Origin: an uncultured Lachnospiraceae bacterium
GTDB lineage: Bacteria; Bacillota; Clostridia; Lachnospirales; Lachnospiraceae
Length of the DNA stretch: 64,000 nt
Direction: 5' to 3'
NCBI GenBank assembly: GCA_910576535.1
Contig: CAJTKK010000004.1
Span: 124,001-188,000, forward strand
Shown: positions 8,322-17,120 of the stretch, piece after piece
Layout: every line of letters starts with the position of its first letter
Numbering within the stretch: position 1 is the stretch's first letter
Made by a program: the position numbers and the translations under genes
The notes under the pieces: model-generated
What the model was told of the DNA's origin: nothing
Seen by the model: only the letters and a program-made list of their open reading frames with translations
The model's database searches: none

Positions 8322-9134
8322 TTAGCGGAACGGAACTACAGAACCCTGGTATTTTTCACTCATAAAATCACTGATTTCATCAGATTTCAATACTTCCACT
8401 AAAGCCTTTACCCCTTCATTCCCTTCATTGCCTTCCTTCACAACAATAACATTTACATAAGTCTTAGCCGCTTCAGAATCTGCAGTCTCATAAGCCAAAG
8501 CATCTGTCTGCGCATTCAGCCCTGCCTGCAATGCATAGTTCCCGTTTAACACAACAAAAGAAGTTTCCTCAATTACCCTTGCCACCTGCGCCGCTTCCAG
8601 CTCAACAATTTCAACATTGTGGGGATTTTCTGCAATGTCGTTCTTCGTCGCTTCCATCCCGGCGCCGTCCTTTAATGTAATAATACCGTTATCCTGCAGC
8701 AAAAGAAGCGCCCTTGCTTCATTGGTCGTGTCATTAGGAACGGCTATCGTTGCACCGTCAGAAATATTTGCCAGATCTGACTCTGTTCCGCCATAAATGC
8801 CAAGGGGCTCGTAATGGATTTCCCCCACATTTACTAAGTGTGTACCCTTTTCCGCATTAAAACTGTCCAGATAAGGGGTATGCTGGAAATAGTTGCAGTC
8901 AAAATCCCCTGCTTCCACCACCTCATTTGGCTGTACATAATCATTAAATACCGTTACCTGTAGATCCCATCCCTGTTTCTCAAGAATAGGCTTTGCCGCT
9001 TCCAGGATTTCCGAATGAGGCACTTCTGTAGCCGCAACAGTAATTGTCCCTCCGCCGTTCTTAGAACCGCAGGCCGTCAAAACACCCGCTGTGAGAACAG
9101 CTACCATAAGCGCCGATACAATTCTTTTTTTCAT
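8322..9134 (-). CDS. metQ: Methionine ABC transporter substrate-binding lipoprotein (NlpA/MetQ family)
   Basis: The signal peptide ends in a lipobox, LTAC, with the lipidated cysteine at residue 22. The mature part (TITVAATEVPHSEIL, FDCNYFQHTPYLDSFN) is typical of MetQ/NlpA, the membrane-tethered receptor that delivers D- or L-methionine to MetI-MetN. At 270 residues the length is normal. It is the last gene of metN-metI-metQ, 86 bases after metI. A methionine-related substrate is inferred from the family and from cysK next to the operon. Confidence 0.95.
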   Translation of the reverse strand: MKKRIVSALMVAVLTAGVLTACGSKNGGGTITVAATEVPHSEILEAAKPILEKQGWDLQVTVFNDYVQPNEVVEAGDFDCNYFQHTPYLDSFNAEKGTHLVNVGEIHYEPLGIYGGTESDLANISDGATIAVPNDTTNEARALLLLQDNGIITLKDGAGMEATKNDIAENPHNVEIVELEAAQVARVIEETSFVVLNGNYALQAGLNAQTDALAYETADSEAAKTYVNVIVVKEGNEGNEGVKALVEVLKSDEISDFMSEKYQGSVVPFR

Positions 9135-9220
9135 AATCTTATCCTCCTCTAATTTTAAACCGCCGCATGATCCGGCAGTTGATTATCTTATATAATCCGC
9201 ATAATTTATTATGGCAGTCT

Positions 9221-9886
9221 TTAACTTGTAATTCTCTTATCCAGTTTTTTGGAAAGCTTTGTTCCAATAACCTGCAGGATCTGCACTAAAATCACGAGCA
9301 GGACAACCGTAACAATCATAATGCCTGCCTTATAGCGGTAATAACCATAGCGGATTGCCACATCGCCAAGGCCGCCTCCGCCTACCGCCCCTGCCATAGC
9401 GGAATAACCAAGTATTGTCCCAAGGGCAATTGTCGCCCCCACGATCAACGAAGTCCGCGCCTCCGCCAAAAGCACTTTCCAGACAATATCCCCGGTTCCC
9501 GCTCCCATGCTTTGCGCTGCCTCAATCACACCTTTATCCACCTCCAAAAGGGAAGATTCGACCATTCTTGCGATAAACGGCGCCGCCGCCATCGTCAAAG
9601 GCACAATCGTTGCCGTAGCCCCATAGCTTTTCCCTACCAAAAGCCGTGTAAAGGGAATTAACAGCATTAACAAGATCAAAAACGGGATAGAACGCACTAC
9701 GTTTACTATCACGTCCAATATCTTATAAACCACTGCATTAGGTTTTAATCCGTCTTTTGCCGTAATCACCAGAAGGATCCCCATAGGCAGCCCGATCACA
9801 TAAGCCAGGACTGTCGATGTCAATGTCATATACAAAGTCGTGCCCGTTTCCTTTACCAACATCATAACCGTTGCGCTATCCCACAT
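9221..9886 (-). CDS. metI: Methionine ABC transporter permease
   Basis: This 221-residue, five-helix inner-membrane subunit has the EAA-like cytoplasmic loop (EAAQSMGAGTGDIVWKVLLA) that couples to the ATPase. Sequence and size match MetI. Its ATG overlaps the 3' end of metN by 11 bases and its GGAGGAG ribosome site lies inside metN, so translation of the two genes is coupled. Confidence 0.95.
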   Translation of the reverse strand: MWDSATVMMLVKETGTTLYMTLTSTVLAYVIGLPMGILLVITAKDGLKPNAVVYKILDVIVNVVRSIPFLILLMLLIPFTRLLVGKSYGATATIVPLTMAAAPFIARMVESSLLEVDKGVIEAAQSMGAGTGDIVWKVLLAEARTSLIVGATIALGTILGYSAMAGAVGGGGLGDVAIRYGYYRYKAGIMIVTVVLLVILVQILQVIGTKLSKKLDKRITS

Positions 9887-10886
9887 AATTATCCAGCTCC
9901 TCCACTTCCAGTTTTCTTTCTTTCAGGTAATGAATCATTTTGCCTGCCGTAATCTCATCCTCCGGAAGCTGCAGGATCATCTGGCCATGCGCCACCCCGC
10001 CGATATCTTTCGTATCTGCCAGCAGGATATTGGCCGGCGCTTTGCATTCTAAGACCATATTGCCGATCACCGGCTCAAAAGAGGAATTTTCCTTAAATAC
10101 AATACGGATACAATGTTTGCCTTTCATTTCTTCATAATTGCCGCCGTTTTGGAATACCAGTTTTTTGGCTGCAGAGGTTTTGGGCCTTGCAAATACCTCT
10201 TCCACCGTTCCGGTTTCCGCCAGGCTGCCTCCGTCTATAATAGCCACATGAGTGCATATCTCCTGCACCACCGCCATTTCATGAGTAATAATAATAATTG
10301 TAATCCCATATTTTTCGTTGATATCTTTTAAGAGGGCTAAAATGGATTTCGTTGTGGTAGGATCTAATGCGCTGGTAGCCTCATCGCAAAGCAGTATCTT
10401 CGGGTTTGTCGCTAATGCCCTTGCAATCGCGACCCTCTGCTTCTGCCCGCCGGAAAGCTGCGCCGGATAAGCATCCGCCTTCTCTGACAGCCCTACGATC
10501 TGCAGCAGCTCCTTTGCTTTTTCCCTGGCCGCTTTTTTCTTCTGCCCTATAATCTCCAACGGAAAGCAGATATTATCCAGTACCGTCCGCTGCATCAGCA
10601 GATTAAAATGCTGGAAAATCATCGCTATCTGCGTCCGCATCTGGCGCAGTTCTTTATCAGACAAAGCAAAAAGGTCTTTTCCTTCCACTAATACTGTTCC
10701 TTCTGTCGGCTTTTCCAGAAAATTCAGGCATCTTACCAGGGTACTCTTTCCGGCGCCGCTCATACCGATCACCCCATAGATCTCGCCTCTGTGAATATCA
10801 AGGTTGATCCCGCGCAACGCTTCCACCGTATTTGCCTTACCTGCGAACGTCTTGCTGACATTCTTTACTTGTATTATCGTATCCAT
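9876..10886 (-). CDS. metN: Methionine ABC transporter ATP-binding protein with NIL domain
   Basis: This cytosolic ATPase of 336 residues has Walker A GMSGAGKST (about 42-50), the ABC signature LSGGQKQRVAIARAL, Walker B ILLCDEATSALD and the switch histidine in IITHEM. The last 80 residues form the NIL regulatory domain, which in E. coli MetN binds methionine and causes trans-inhibition. It is first in the operon, with GAGGCGG before the ATG and its own promoter in the 100 bases after cysK. No SAM riboswitch or T-box fits in that leader. Confidence 0.96.
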   Translation of the reverse strand: MDTIIQVKNVSKTFAGKANTVEALRGINLDIHRGEIYGVIGMSGAGKSTLVRCLNFLEKPTEGTVLVEGKDLFALSDKELRQMRTQIAMIFQHFNLLMQRTVLDNICFPLEIIGQKKKAAREKAKELLQIVGLSEKADAYPAQLSGGQKQRVAIARALATNPKILLCDEATSALDPTTTKSILALLKDINEKYGITIIIITHEMAVVQEICTHVAIIDGGSLAETGTVEEVFARPKTSAAKKLVFQNGGNYEEMKGKHCIRIVFKENSSFEPVIGNMVLECKAPANILLADTKDIGGVAHGQMILQLPEDEITAGKMIHYLKERKLEVEELDNYVG

Positions 10887-10933
10887 TGCCGCCTCATTCC
10901 CGTCCCTGTTCTTGTCTATCTAATATCGTCCGT

Positions 10934-10962
10934 ATCATACCACAGACTGACAATTTCTGCAA
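10934..10962 (-). promoter_or_regulatory. Promoter of metNIQ
   Basis: On the minus strand TTGCAG (10957-10962) and TATGAT (10934-10939) are 17 bases apart, with a TG extension before the -10 box. It begins about 25 bases after the cysK stop codon. Confidence 0.7.
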
Positions 10963-10986
10963 GGTTATGTTCGGGTTTTATTGGAA

Positions 10987-11925
10987 TTACGAAACGGAAA
11001 ACATCTCCGTTGACAAATATCTGTCACCGGAATCGGGCAGAAGGGCGACAATTGTTTTGCCGGCGTTTTCTTCCCTCCTTGCTAGCTGTACCGCGGCAGC
11101 CAACGCCGCGCCGGATGAAATCCCTACCAGGATGCCTTCTTTTGTCGCCATTCTTCTTCCTGCCTCAAAAGCATCTTCGTTTTTAACTGAAAGAACCTCG
11201 TCATACACATTGGTGTTTAAAACAGACGGCACAAATCCTGCACCGATTCCCTGGATTTTATGAGGTCCTGAGGTTCCCCCCGAAAGCACAGGGGAACCTT
11301 CCGGTTCTACTGCTATTACTTTTATATTAGGGTTTTTCAGTTTCAGATAGGCGCCTGCCCCGGTAATCGTCCCCCCGGTTCCCACGCCCGCTATGAAGAT
11401 ATCCACTTTGCCGTCCGTATCCGCCCAGATTTCCGGACCGGTGGACGCCGCATGAACCGCCGGGTTTGCCGGGTTATCAAACTGTCCCAGGATCACTGCC
11501 CCAGGGATGCTCTCTTTCAGTTCCTCCGCCTTTTCAATCGCGCCTTTCATGCCTCTGGCCCCTTCTGTCAAAACAAGTTCCGCCCCATAGGCTTTTAACA
11601 GGTTTCTTCTTTCTATGCTCATGGTATCCGGCAGGGTAAGAACCGTACGGTACCCTCTTGCCGCTGCCACAGATGCCAGCCCAATCCCTGTATTTCCGGA
11701 AGTAGGCTCTATAATAACCGCCCCTTCTTTCAAGACCCCTTTTTTCTCCGCATCCTCAATCATAGCCAAAGCGGTTCTGTCTTTTACGCTTCCTGCCGGA
11801 TTCAGATATTCTAATTTTGTAAGAATGGAAACATTTTCTATCCCTTCTGCTTTTGAAAAATTCCTTACTTCCAGCAAAGGAGTCCTGCCAATTAATTCCG
11901 TTGCGCTTATCTTAATATTTGCCAT
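10987..11925 (-). CDS. cysK: Cysteine synthase (O-acetylserine sulfhydrylase), PLP enzyme
   Basis: CysK makes cysteine from O-acetylserine and sulfide in the cytosol. The 312-residue protein carries the PLP lysine at Lys48 in NPAGSVKDR, the substrate loop EPTSGNTGIGLA and the phosphate-binding loop GVGTGGTITGAG, all characteristic of CysK/CysM. Length is normal. GGAGGAG precedes the ATG. It has its own promoter, with a dyad in the leader that resembles CymR/Rrf2 sites. The neighbouring metNIQ operon makes this a small sulfur amino-acid block. Confidence 0.96.
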   Translation of the reverse strand: MANIKISATELIGRTPLLEVRNFSKAEGIENVSILTKLEYLNPAGSVKDRTALAMIEDAEKKGVLKEGAVIIEPTSGNTGIGLASVAAARGYRTVLTLPDTMSIERRNLLKAYGAELVLTEGARGMKGAIEKAEELKESIPGAVILGQFDNPANPAVHAASTGPEIWADTDGKVDIFIAGVGTGGTITGAGAYLKLKNPNIKVIAVEPEGSPVLSGGTSGPHKIQGIGAGFVPSVLNTNVYDEVLSVKNEDAFEAGRRMATKEGILVGISSGAALAAAVQLARREENAGKTIVALLPDSGDRYLSTEMFSVS

Positions 11926-11951
11926 GCTTCTCCTCCTAGATTTCTTCTTTA

Positions 11952-11974
11952 ATCCCTAGCATTTTAGTAGGAAT
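11952..11974. promoter_or_regulatory. Possible Rrf2/CymR-type operator in the cysK leader
   Basis: On the minus strand ATTCCTA and TAGGGAT (one mismatch from perfect symmetry) flank 9 bases. The dyad lies 12 bases below the -10 box and about 20 bases above the ribosome site, a position suited to blocking elongation. Assignment to an Rrf2 protein is an inference from resemblance to cysteine-regulon sites. Confidence 0.4.
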
Positions 11975-11986
11975 ATCATAAAATAA

Positions 11987-12015
11987 ATGGTAGCGCTAAT
12001 CTAAAACAATGTCAA
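11987..12015 (-). promoter_or_regulatory. Promoter of cysK
   Basis: On the minus strand TTGACA (12010-12015) is followed after 17 bases by TACCAT (11987-11992). The -35 box is perfect and the -10 box matches 4 of 6. Confidence 0.6.
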
Positions 12016-12030
12016 CCATTTTATCCCCCT

Positions 12031-13383
12031 CTACCTTAAGCTTCCCATCCAGACCTTCTTTTTAAAGACAATCCATGAGATACCCAGTCTTATACATTCC
12101 TCCAGGGATAAAACCAAATAAACATATGCCATTGGCAATTTCCAGACAAAAGCAGCTAAAAACCCCAAGGGCGCCCCAAATATCCAAGTCCCTATCAAGT
12201 CAATCCACATGGTATATTTTGTCTTTCCCCCGCTCCGTATAATCCCTCCGCCCAAGATCATGTTCAGGACTTTCACAGGGGCAATCACTGCAATCACCCG
12301 AAGCAGGCTTTCTGTGATCTCCTGCACTTTTGGCTCCACATGGTAAAGCTTCACATAAAACGGGCTAACGGCCAGCAGCAGCAAAGACAAGATTATGGAA
12401 ACAGCCAAACCATAGCTCATCAGTTTCTTCGCCTCTGCATACGCCCGGCCATATTGCTTTGCCCCAAGACGTTTGCCGGCCAGGATGCCTGATGCCTGCG
12501 ATAAACCGCATAAAGCCCCGATCACAACTGTCTGGACCGGGATTGTCATAGTCATGGCGGCGCATGCATCCGTTCCTATATGCCCATAGATGGCCGTATA
12601 AACGTTCTCACCCAGGCTCCATAAAAATTCACATGCCAGCAATGGGCAAAGTATTTTTAAATATTGCTTTTGGTATTCCGCATTATGGAACTTTTTATCA
12701 TGCCAGCTAATTTTCAGCTTCAGTCCCCATTTTTTCTGATATATACTAAAGAAAAATAAAATTATCATGCACGATATAATCTGCGCCGCCCCGCTTGCCA
12801 GCGCCGCCCCTTCTACCCCCATTGGCGGAAATATCCACTTCCCAAATATGAACAGATAATTCAGCCCAGTATTGAGCGCCAAAGCAAATATGCTTACATA
12901 CAACGGCAAGACAGCAGCCTCCATGCACCGGAACACCGTAGTAACAATCGAATTGACTGCCGCCGGCAGAAAAGATATTGCTAAAATACGTATATATTTT
13001 ACTGCCAGAATTTCGGCAGTCTTTTCTTTTGTGTATAGCGCCATAACTGCTTCCGGAAATGCCATACAAACAACCATAAACACTGCCGCCAGCCCAATGG
13101 ACAATGCCATATTTACATAAAAGCTCCTGGCTGCCGATTCTTCCTCTTTTTTTCCCATATATTGCGCGATCATGATCCCGGCTGCCGATGCGATGGCAGC
13201 AAGAACCACCGAATACAGCGAAGCAAACTTCCCGCCTATCCCAATTCCTGCAATACTGCCGCTCCCAAGCTGCCCTATCATCACCTGGTCAACCACACTA
13301 AATGAAGATTGCAGCAAAGACTGCAAGGTTATAGGCAAAGCTATTTTGCATACTGTTCTTTCAAACGACTCTTCTTTTTTCAT
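12031..13383 (-). CDS. MATE-family efflux transporter
   Basis: This 450-residue polytopic protein has the MATE opening ITLQSLLQSSFSVVDQVMIG and the internal two-fold repeat with about 12 helices (FRCMEAAVLPLYVSI, RSGGKTKYTMWIDLIG). It should export cationic drugs or metabolites in exchange for Na+ or H+. It lies 32 bases behind a LacI-family regulator and is probably cotranscribed with it, which is an unusual pairing for MATE. The start is supported by AGGGGGC upstream. Confidence 0.93.
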   Translation of the reverse strand: MKKEESFERTVCKIALPITLQSLLQSSFSVVDQVMIGQLGSGSIAGIGIGGKFASLYSVVLAAIASAAGIMIAQYMGKKEEESAARSFYVNMALSIGLAAVFMVVCMAFPEAVMALYTKEKTAEILAVKYIRILAISFLPAAVNSIVTTVFRCMEAAVLPLYVSIFALALNTGLNYLFIFGKWIFPPMGVEGAALASGAAQIISCMIILFFFSIYQKKWGLKLKISWHDKKFHNAEYQKQYLKILCPLLACEFLWSLGENVYTAIYGHIGTDACAAMTMTIPVQTVVIGALCGLSQASGILAGKRLGAKQYGRAYAEAKKLMSYGLAVSIILSLLLLAVSPFYVKLYHVEPKVQEITESLLRVIAVIAPVKVLNMILGGGIIRSGGKTKYTMWIDLIGTWIFGAPLGFLAAFVWKLPMAYVYLVLSLEECIRLGISWIVFKKKVWMGSLR

Positions 13384-13415
13384 GCTGAACTGCCCCCTGT
13401 TTCATTTTTCCCGCA

Positions 13416-14429
13416 TTACTGCAGCTTCCTCTCCCTTACACTTTTCCGTTCTACAAGAAAAACCGGTAATTTCACGGCAGCACGCTTTTCCATTCCCAGC
13501 TTTAAGTTCTGAAGAACGGAAACTGCCGTCCCCGCCCTCACACCGGCATCCTGCCTTACAGTAGTCAGAGCAGGAGTGCAATAATTGCATAACGGACTAT
13601 CGTCAAAGCCCACAACGGAAATATCATCCGGCACACGGAACCCTCTTTCTTGTAAAAACCGGATCAATTCCACTGCATAAAAATCAGATACCGCAAACAC
13701 AGCGGTATGCTTCATGATCTCTGCCTCTTTTTCCCGGTAAAAACGTATCCTTTCCCTTTCCCGCATCGGAATCTGCATAAAGCTGACTGCTGCCTCCCCC
13801 ATAGCCGCCGCGCATCCTTCCATCCTCTCCAAATCCATGCATATCGAATTATCGGAGATGCAAAGCGCCTTTTCATGCCCCATACGTTTCAAATGTCCGC
13901 CTACCTGATATCCCCCGTCATAATTATCTATGATGATATTGCATAACCCTTCCGCCTCCTGAAAATACCCGTCATATACTACAAACGGTATATGCATGGA
14001 CTCACGCAGCTTTTTGCAGTCCTGTTCACAAAATCCAATAATTACCAGTCCCTCCATATTCCACATGGACGCGAAACGGACAATTTCATTCCATCCTGCC
14101 GTTACTTTTACCATCATAAAGTATCCCGCCAAGTCTATTTCCTTTGCCAGGGCATTGACGGACGCCGCAATAAAACCGTCCTCCAACACACGGCCTTCGT
14201 ATTTTTTATGGTCATTCACTACAACGCCAATGATTTTAGAATTATTCTGCGCCATCAATATGCTTGCCATGCTTGGAAAATAGCCGCTTTTTTCTATAAG
14301 CCCCTGAACCCTTCTCACCGTTTCATCCGATATTTTCTTTGTCTTTCCATGAATTACATTGGAAACAGTCGCCGTGCTAAGCCCCAGCTCTTCTGCAATG
14401 TCAGCTATCCTAATTCTCTCATTTTCCAT
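13416..14429 (-). CDS. LacI-family transcriptional regulator
   Basis: The DNA-binding end reads RIRIADIAEELGLSTATVSN followed by VIHGKTKKISDETVRRVQ, a standard LacI helix-turn-helix with hinge. It is followed by a periplasmic-binding-protein-like effector domain ending DDISVVGFDDSPLCNYCTPA, the family's C-terminal signature. The 337-residue length is typical. I prefer the ATG at 14429; the open frame upstream begins at a TTG (14492) that lies in the promoter. It is followed by a MATE exporter gene, which is the obvious candidate target. The effector, likely a sugar or nucleoside, is unknown. Confidence 0.92.
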   Translation of the reverse strand: MENERIRIADIAEELGLSTATVSNVIHGKTKKISDETVRRVQGLIEKSGYFPSMASILMAQNNSKIIGVVVNDHKKYEGRVLEDGFIAASVNALAKEIDLAGYFMMVKVTAGWNEIVRFASMWNMEGLVIIGFCEQDCKKLRESMHIPFVVYDGYFQEAEGLCNIIIDNYDGGYQVGGHLKRMGHEKALCISDNSICMDLERMEGCAAAMGEAAVSFMQIPMRERERIRFYREKEAEIMKHTAVFAVSDFYAVELIRFLQERGFRVPDDISVVGFDDSPLCNYCTPALTTVRQDAGVRAGTAVSVLQNLKLGMEKRAAVKLPVFLVERKSVRERKLQ

Positions 14430-14463
14430 AACCGCACACTTCCCGTCCAAAGATTTCTTTCTA

Positions 14464-14492
14464 AGTATAGAAAAAATATAACTTTTTTTCAA
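14464..14492 (-). promoter_or_regulatory. Promoter of the LacI-regulator/MATE unit
   Basis: On the minus strand TTGAAA (14487-14492) and TATACT (14464-14469) have a 17-base spacer, giving a leader of roughly 28 bases to the ATG at 14429. Confidence 0.65.
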
Positions 14493-14582
14493 AGGTTAAA
14501 CGCATAACCCAATCCAAAAAAAATATGCCTCATTTATACAAATTGCACACATCCCCGCTCTTTATCCCCCGAAAGAAAAAAC

Positions 14583-14623
14583 GCTTGGCAAAACAGCATA
14601 CTTTTCCTGCTGTTACACCAAGC
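14583..14623. terminator. Bidirectional-looking rho-independent terminator after the rubrerythrin fusion gene
   Basis: GCTTGG/CCAAGC outer arms and AACAGCA/TGCTGTT inner arms form a long stem. It is flanked by A runs on the left and T runs on the right, so both strands give a U tract. It ends the fusion gene on the minus strand. Confidence 0.8.
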
Positions 14624-14674
14624 ATTTTTTTCTCTCTTACCTATCAAACATATTCCGGATCACCCGGGGGATTT

Positions 14675-16786
14675 TTAATAATTCTCCGCACTGATTTCAA
14701 AATAGCTCTGTGGATGGGCGCAGACCGGGCAAGTTTCCGGCGCCTTTGTCCCTACCATGATATGTCCACAATTGCGGCATTCCCATACCTTAACCTGGCT
14801 CTTTTCAAAAACCGCGGCAGTTTCTATATTTTTAAGCAGGGTGCGGTAACGTTCTTCATGATGTTTTTCAATGGCAGCAACCATACGGAATTTAGCTGCC
14901 AGTTCGGGGAACCCTTCTTCCTCAGCCGTTTGGGCAAAGCCCTCATACATATCGGTCCATTCATGATTCTCCCCTTCTGCTGCCGTCAAAAGATTGGCAG
15001 CGGTATCCCCTATGCCTTCCAATTCTTTCAGCCACATCTTCGCGTGTTCTTTTTCATTTTCCGCCGTTTTCAGAAACAAGGCGGCAATCTGTTCATAACC
15101 TTCCTTCTTTGCTGCAGAAGCAAAATATGTATATTTGTTTCTGGCTCCCGACTCACCGGCAAAAGCAGCCTCCAGGTTTTTCTCTGTCCGGGTTCCTTCA
15201 TATTTGCCTTTCTTTCCGGGAACCACGTTAACAGCCTCCAGCATGGCGCCTTCTGCCCGGCAGCGCGGGCATACCGGCGTTTCCCCGCCCTTTACTTCAA
15301 AAACTTCCCCGCATACCTTGCATTTATATTGGCTTATCCCCTGTTCCTCTTCTCCTTTTTGAGGGGAATCAGCAGCATTCCTGCCGCCGCATGGCTGCCC
15401 TATATGCCGGATGCCAGTATATTCGGCAATATCCTTATCTGTCGTCACTAAATGATCCAGCGTTAGCCCGTGAACCGATGAATTTCCAGTAACCCTTGCA
15501 AAAGTTTTCAATTCTTCCAATGATACATTCAGGAAATTAGCTACTCTTTGAGCTGCGGCATCCACTTTTAAGCGTTCCCGCAATTCCGGGTTCTGAGTTG
15601 CTACGCCTACCGGACAATTACCGCTGCCGCAGATACGGTACTGCTGGCAGGCTGCCGCAATCAGCCCCGCGCTGGCAATGGCAACCGCATCTGCCCCCAT
15701 AGCCAAAGCTTTGGCAAAATCCGCCGATACTCTTAGTCCGCCTGTAATCACCAACGAAATATCAGAACCTGCAAGATCCAAATACTTCCTTGCCCTGCTT
15801 AAAGCATAAATGGCCGGAATCGAAGTCGCTTCCCTGAGCATCAAAGGGCTGGAAGCGGTAGCGCCGCCCCTTCCGTCTATGGTTATAAAATCAGGGCAGG
15901 CAAAAACACAGTATTCCAGATCCTGCTCGATATTTCCCGCAGCGATTTTTATGCCAATAGGACGCCCCTGCGACCGTCTGCGCAGCATATCCACCATATC
16001 GCGCAAATCTTCTTTGGAATTCAGTTCCGGGAATTTACTGGGGCTTTGGATATCTTCCCCTTCTTTTCTCCCCCGGATGGCTGCAATCTCCGCAGTCACC
16101 TTTTCACCGGGGAGGTGCCCGCCCATGCCAGGTTTTGTCCCCTGGCCAATTTTAATTTCAATTGCATCAGCCTCCTGGAGGTTCTCGTCAGTTACGCTAT
16201 ATTTGTTAGGAATATATTCAAATATATATTTATATGCCTCCTGCTTTTCTTCCCGTAAAATGCCCCCTTCGCCGCTGCACATAGCCGTCTTTGCCATCGC
16301 CGAACCTTTGGCGAGGGCAATTTTTACCTCTTTTGACAGCGCGCCAAAAGACATATGGGAAATGTAAACCGGGTTTTCCAATATCATAGGTTTCTTTGCG
16401 TGCTTTCCGATAACAGTAACCGTATCTACCACGCTATCCTCATCCAGCGGAGGCGGGTTTAACTGTGAGCCAAGCAACAAAATATCATCCCAATCCGGCA
16501 TAGGCATTTGGGTCCCCATCGAACCCCCGATTGATTTCCCTGTCACCGCCATTTGATGGATTTCTTCCATATAGCGGCAGGATTTGTCGTGCCGGGCGCT
16601 CGCTTTGTCATAATCCAGCCCGCCCGCATAAGCTTCCGGCACTGCCTTGCTTTCCGTCCCGGATACCAGTTCCAGATTAGAAACCGGCAGCTTGCAGACA
16701 GGACACGCATCCAGGCTGGATACTGATTTCCCTTCTTTTTCTTCATCGTAAACTGCCCCGCAGATTTTACACTTATAAATTGCCAT
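14675..16786 (-). CDS. Five-domain redox fusion: rubredoxin, FMN glutamate-synthase domain, rubredoxin, rubrerythrin, rubredoxin
   Basis: The 703-residue protein has a rubredoxin-like knuckle pair at the start (C6xxC9, C28xxC31). Residues about 60-465 are an FMN-binding glutamate synthase domain with a 3Fe-4S motif C-x5-C-x4-C (380, 386, 391) before PVGVATQ. A second rubredoxin pair follows (C489xxC492, C506xxC509). A rubrerythrin four-helix diiron domain spans about 530-655 (GES, ENEKEH and AIEKHHEER supply the Glu/His ligands), and a third rubredoxin ends the protein (C670xxC673, C686xxC689). Rubrerythrin plus rubredoxin reduces hydrogen peroxide; the FMN domain could supply electrons or make glutamate. 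GGAGGT precedes the ATG at 16786. No amidotransferase (GltB N-terminal) domain is present. Confidence 0.93.
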   Translation of the reverse strand: MAIYKCKICGAVYDEEKEGKSVSSLDACPVCKLPVSNLELVSGTESKAVPEAYAGGLDYDKASARHDKSCRYMEEIHQMAVTGKSIGGSMGTQMPMPDWDDILLLGSQLNPPPLDEDSVVDTVTVIGKHAKKPMILENPVYISHMSFGALSKEVKIALAKGSAMAKTAMCSGEGGILREEKQEAYKYIFEYIPNKYSVTDENLQEADAIEIKIGQGTKPGMGGHLPGEKVTAEIAAIRGRKEGEDIQSPSKFPELNSKEDLRDMVDMLRRRSQGRPIGIKIAAGNIEQDLEYCVFACPDFITIDGRGGATASSPLMLREATSIPAIYALSRARKYLDLAGSDISLVITGGLRVSADFAKALAMGADAVAIASAGLIAAACQQYRICGSGNCPVGVATQNPELRERLKVDAAAQRVANFLNVSLEELKTFARVTGNSSVHGLTLDHLVTTDKDIAEYTGIRHIGQPCGGRNAADSPQKGEEEQGISQYKCKVCGEVFEVKGGETPVCPRCRAEGAMLEAVNVVPGKKGKYEGTRTEKNLEAAFAGESGARNKYTYFASAAKKEGYEQIAALFLKTAENEKEHAKMWLKELEGIGDTAANLLTAAEGENHEWTDMYEGFAQTAEEEGFPELAAKFRMVAAIEKHHEERYRTLLKNIETAAVFEKSQVKVWECRNCGHIMVGTKAPETCPVCAHPQSYFEISAENY

Positions 16787-16891
16787 AAAAATACCTCCGT
16801 TTCCTGTCTGTTCTTTCACAGCTTTTGTTTTTCTACATCTTTTTCCTTCCGGAATGTCATAAAAAAGTATAGAAATTTATTTGTCTCTTAA

Positions 16892-16912
16892 TAATAGTAT
16901 TAATTACTATTA
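16892..16912. promoter_or_regulatory. Operator-like dyad on the fusion-gene promoter (PerR/Fur-like)
   Basis: TAATAGT (16892-16898) and ACTATTA (16906-16912) are exact inverted arms around ATTAATT. They cover the -10 box and the start point. The overlapping stretch CTATAATAGTAATTA matches the PerR box consensus TTATAATnATTATAA at about 10 of 14 positions. Rubrerythrins are classic PerR targets in clostridia; PerR itself is not in the window. Confidence 0.55.
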
Positions 16913-16937
16913 TAGTTTTAATTATTAATCTTGTCAA
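16909..16937 (-). promoter_or_regulatory. Perfect-consensus promoter of the redox fusion gene
   Basis: On the minus strand TTGACA (16932-16937), 17 bases, TATAAT (16909-16914). Every position matches the sigma-A consensus, which implies very strong expression unless repressed. Confidence 0.85.
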
Positions 16938-16996
16938 GAAATGGAAAAACAATAAAAAAAATCTCTATTTGAGTCTCCTGAATACATGCAATGAAC

Positions 16997-17025
16997 TATA
17001 CAAACCCTTTTTCTTTTGATATAAT
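16997..17025 (+). promoter_or_regulatory. Candidate promoter of the carbamate kinase gene
   Basis: TATACA (16997-17002), 17 bases, TATAAT (17020-17025), with a TG extension (TGaTATAAT). It is divergent from the fusion-gene promoter. I see nothing else in the 330-base gap between the two genes. Confidence 0.6.
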
Positions 17026-17120
17026 CCTTTTATCGCTTATGACAGCAAAATGTGAAATGAAGGCAGAAAAGCCGGAAGACTTGCATGTTTTCCGCTTCAG
17101 AAAGGAATATGGTTATCGTT

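Noticed and set aside
10887..10986. SAM riboswitch or T-box in front of metNIQ
   Set aside because: The 100-base gap holds a complete promoter, leaving a leader of about 40 bases, too short for either element.
14525..15451. Plus-strand open frame of 308 codons
   Set aside because: It is antisense to the rubrerythrin part of the redox fusion and covers its terminator; the translation resembles no protein.
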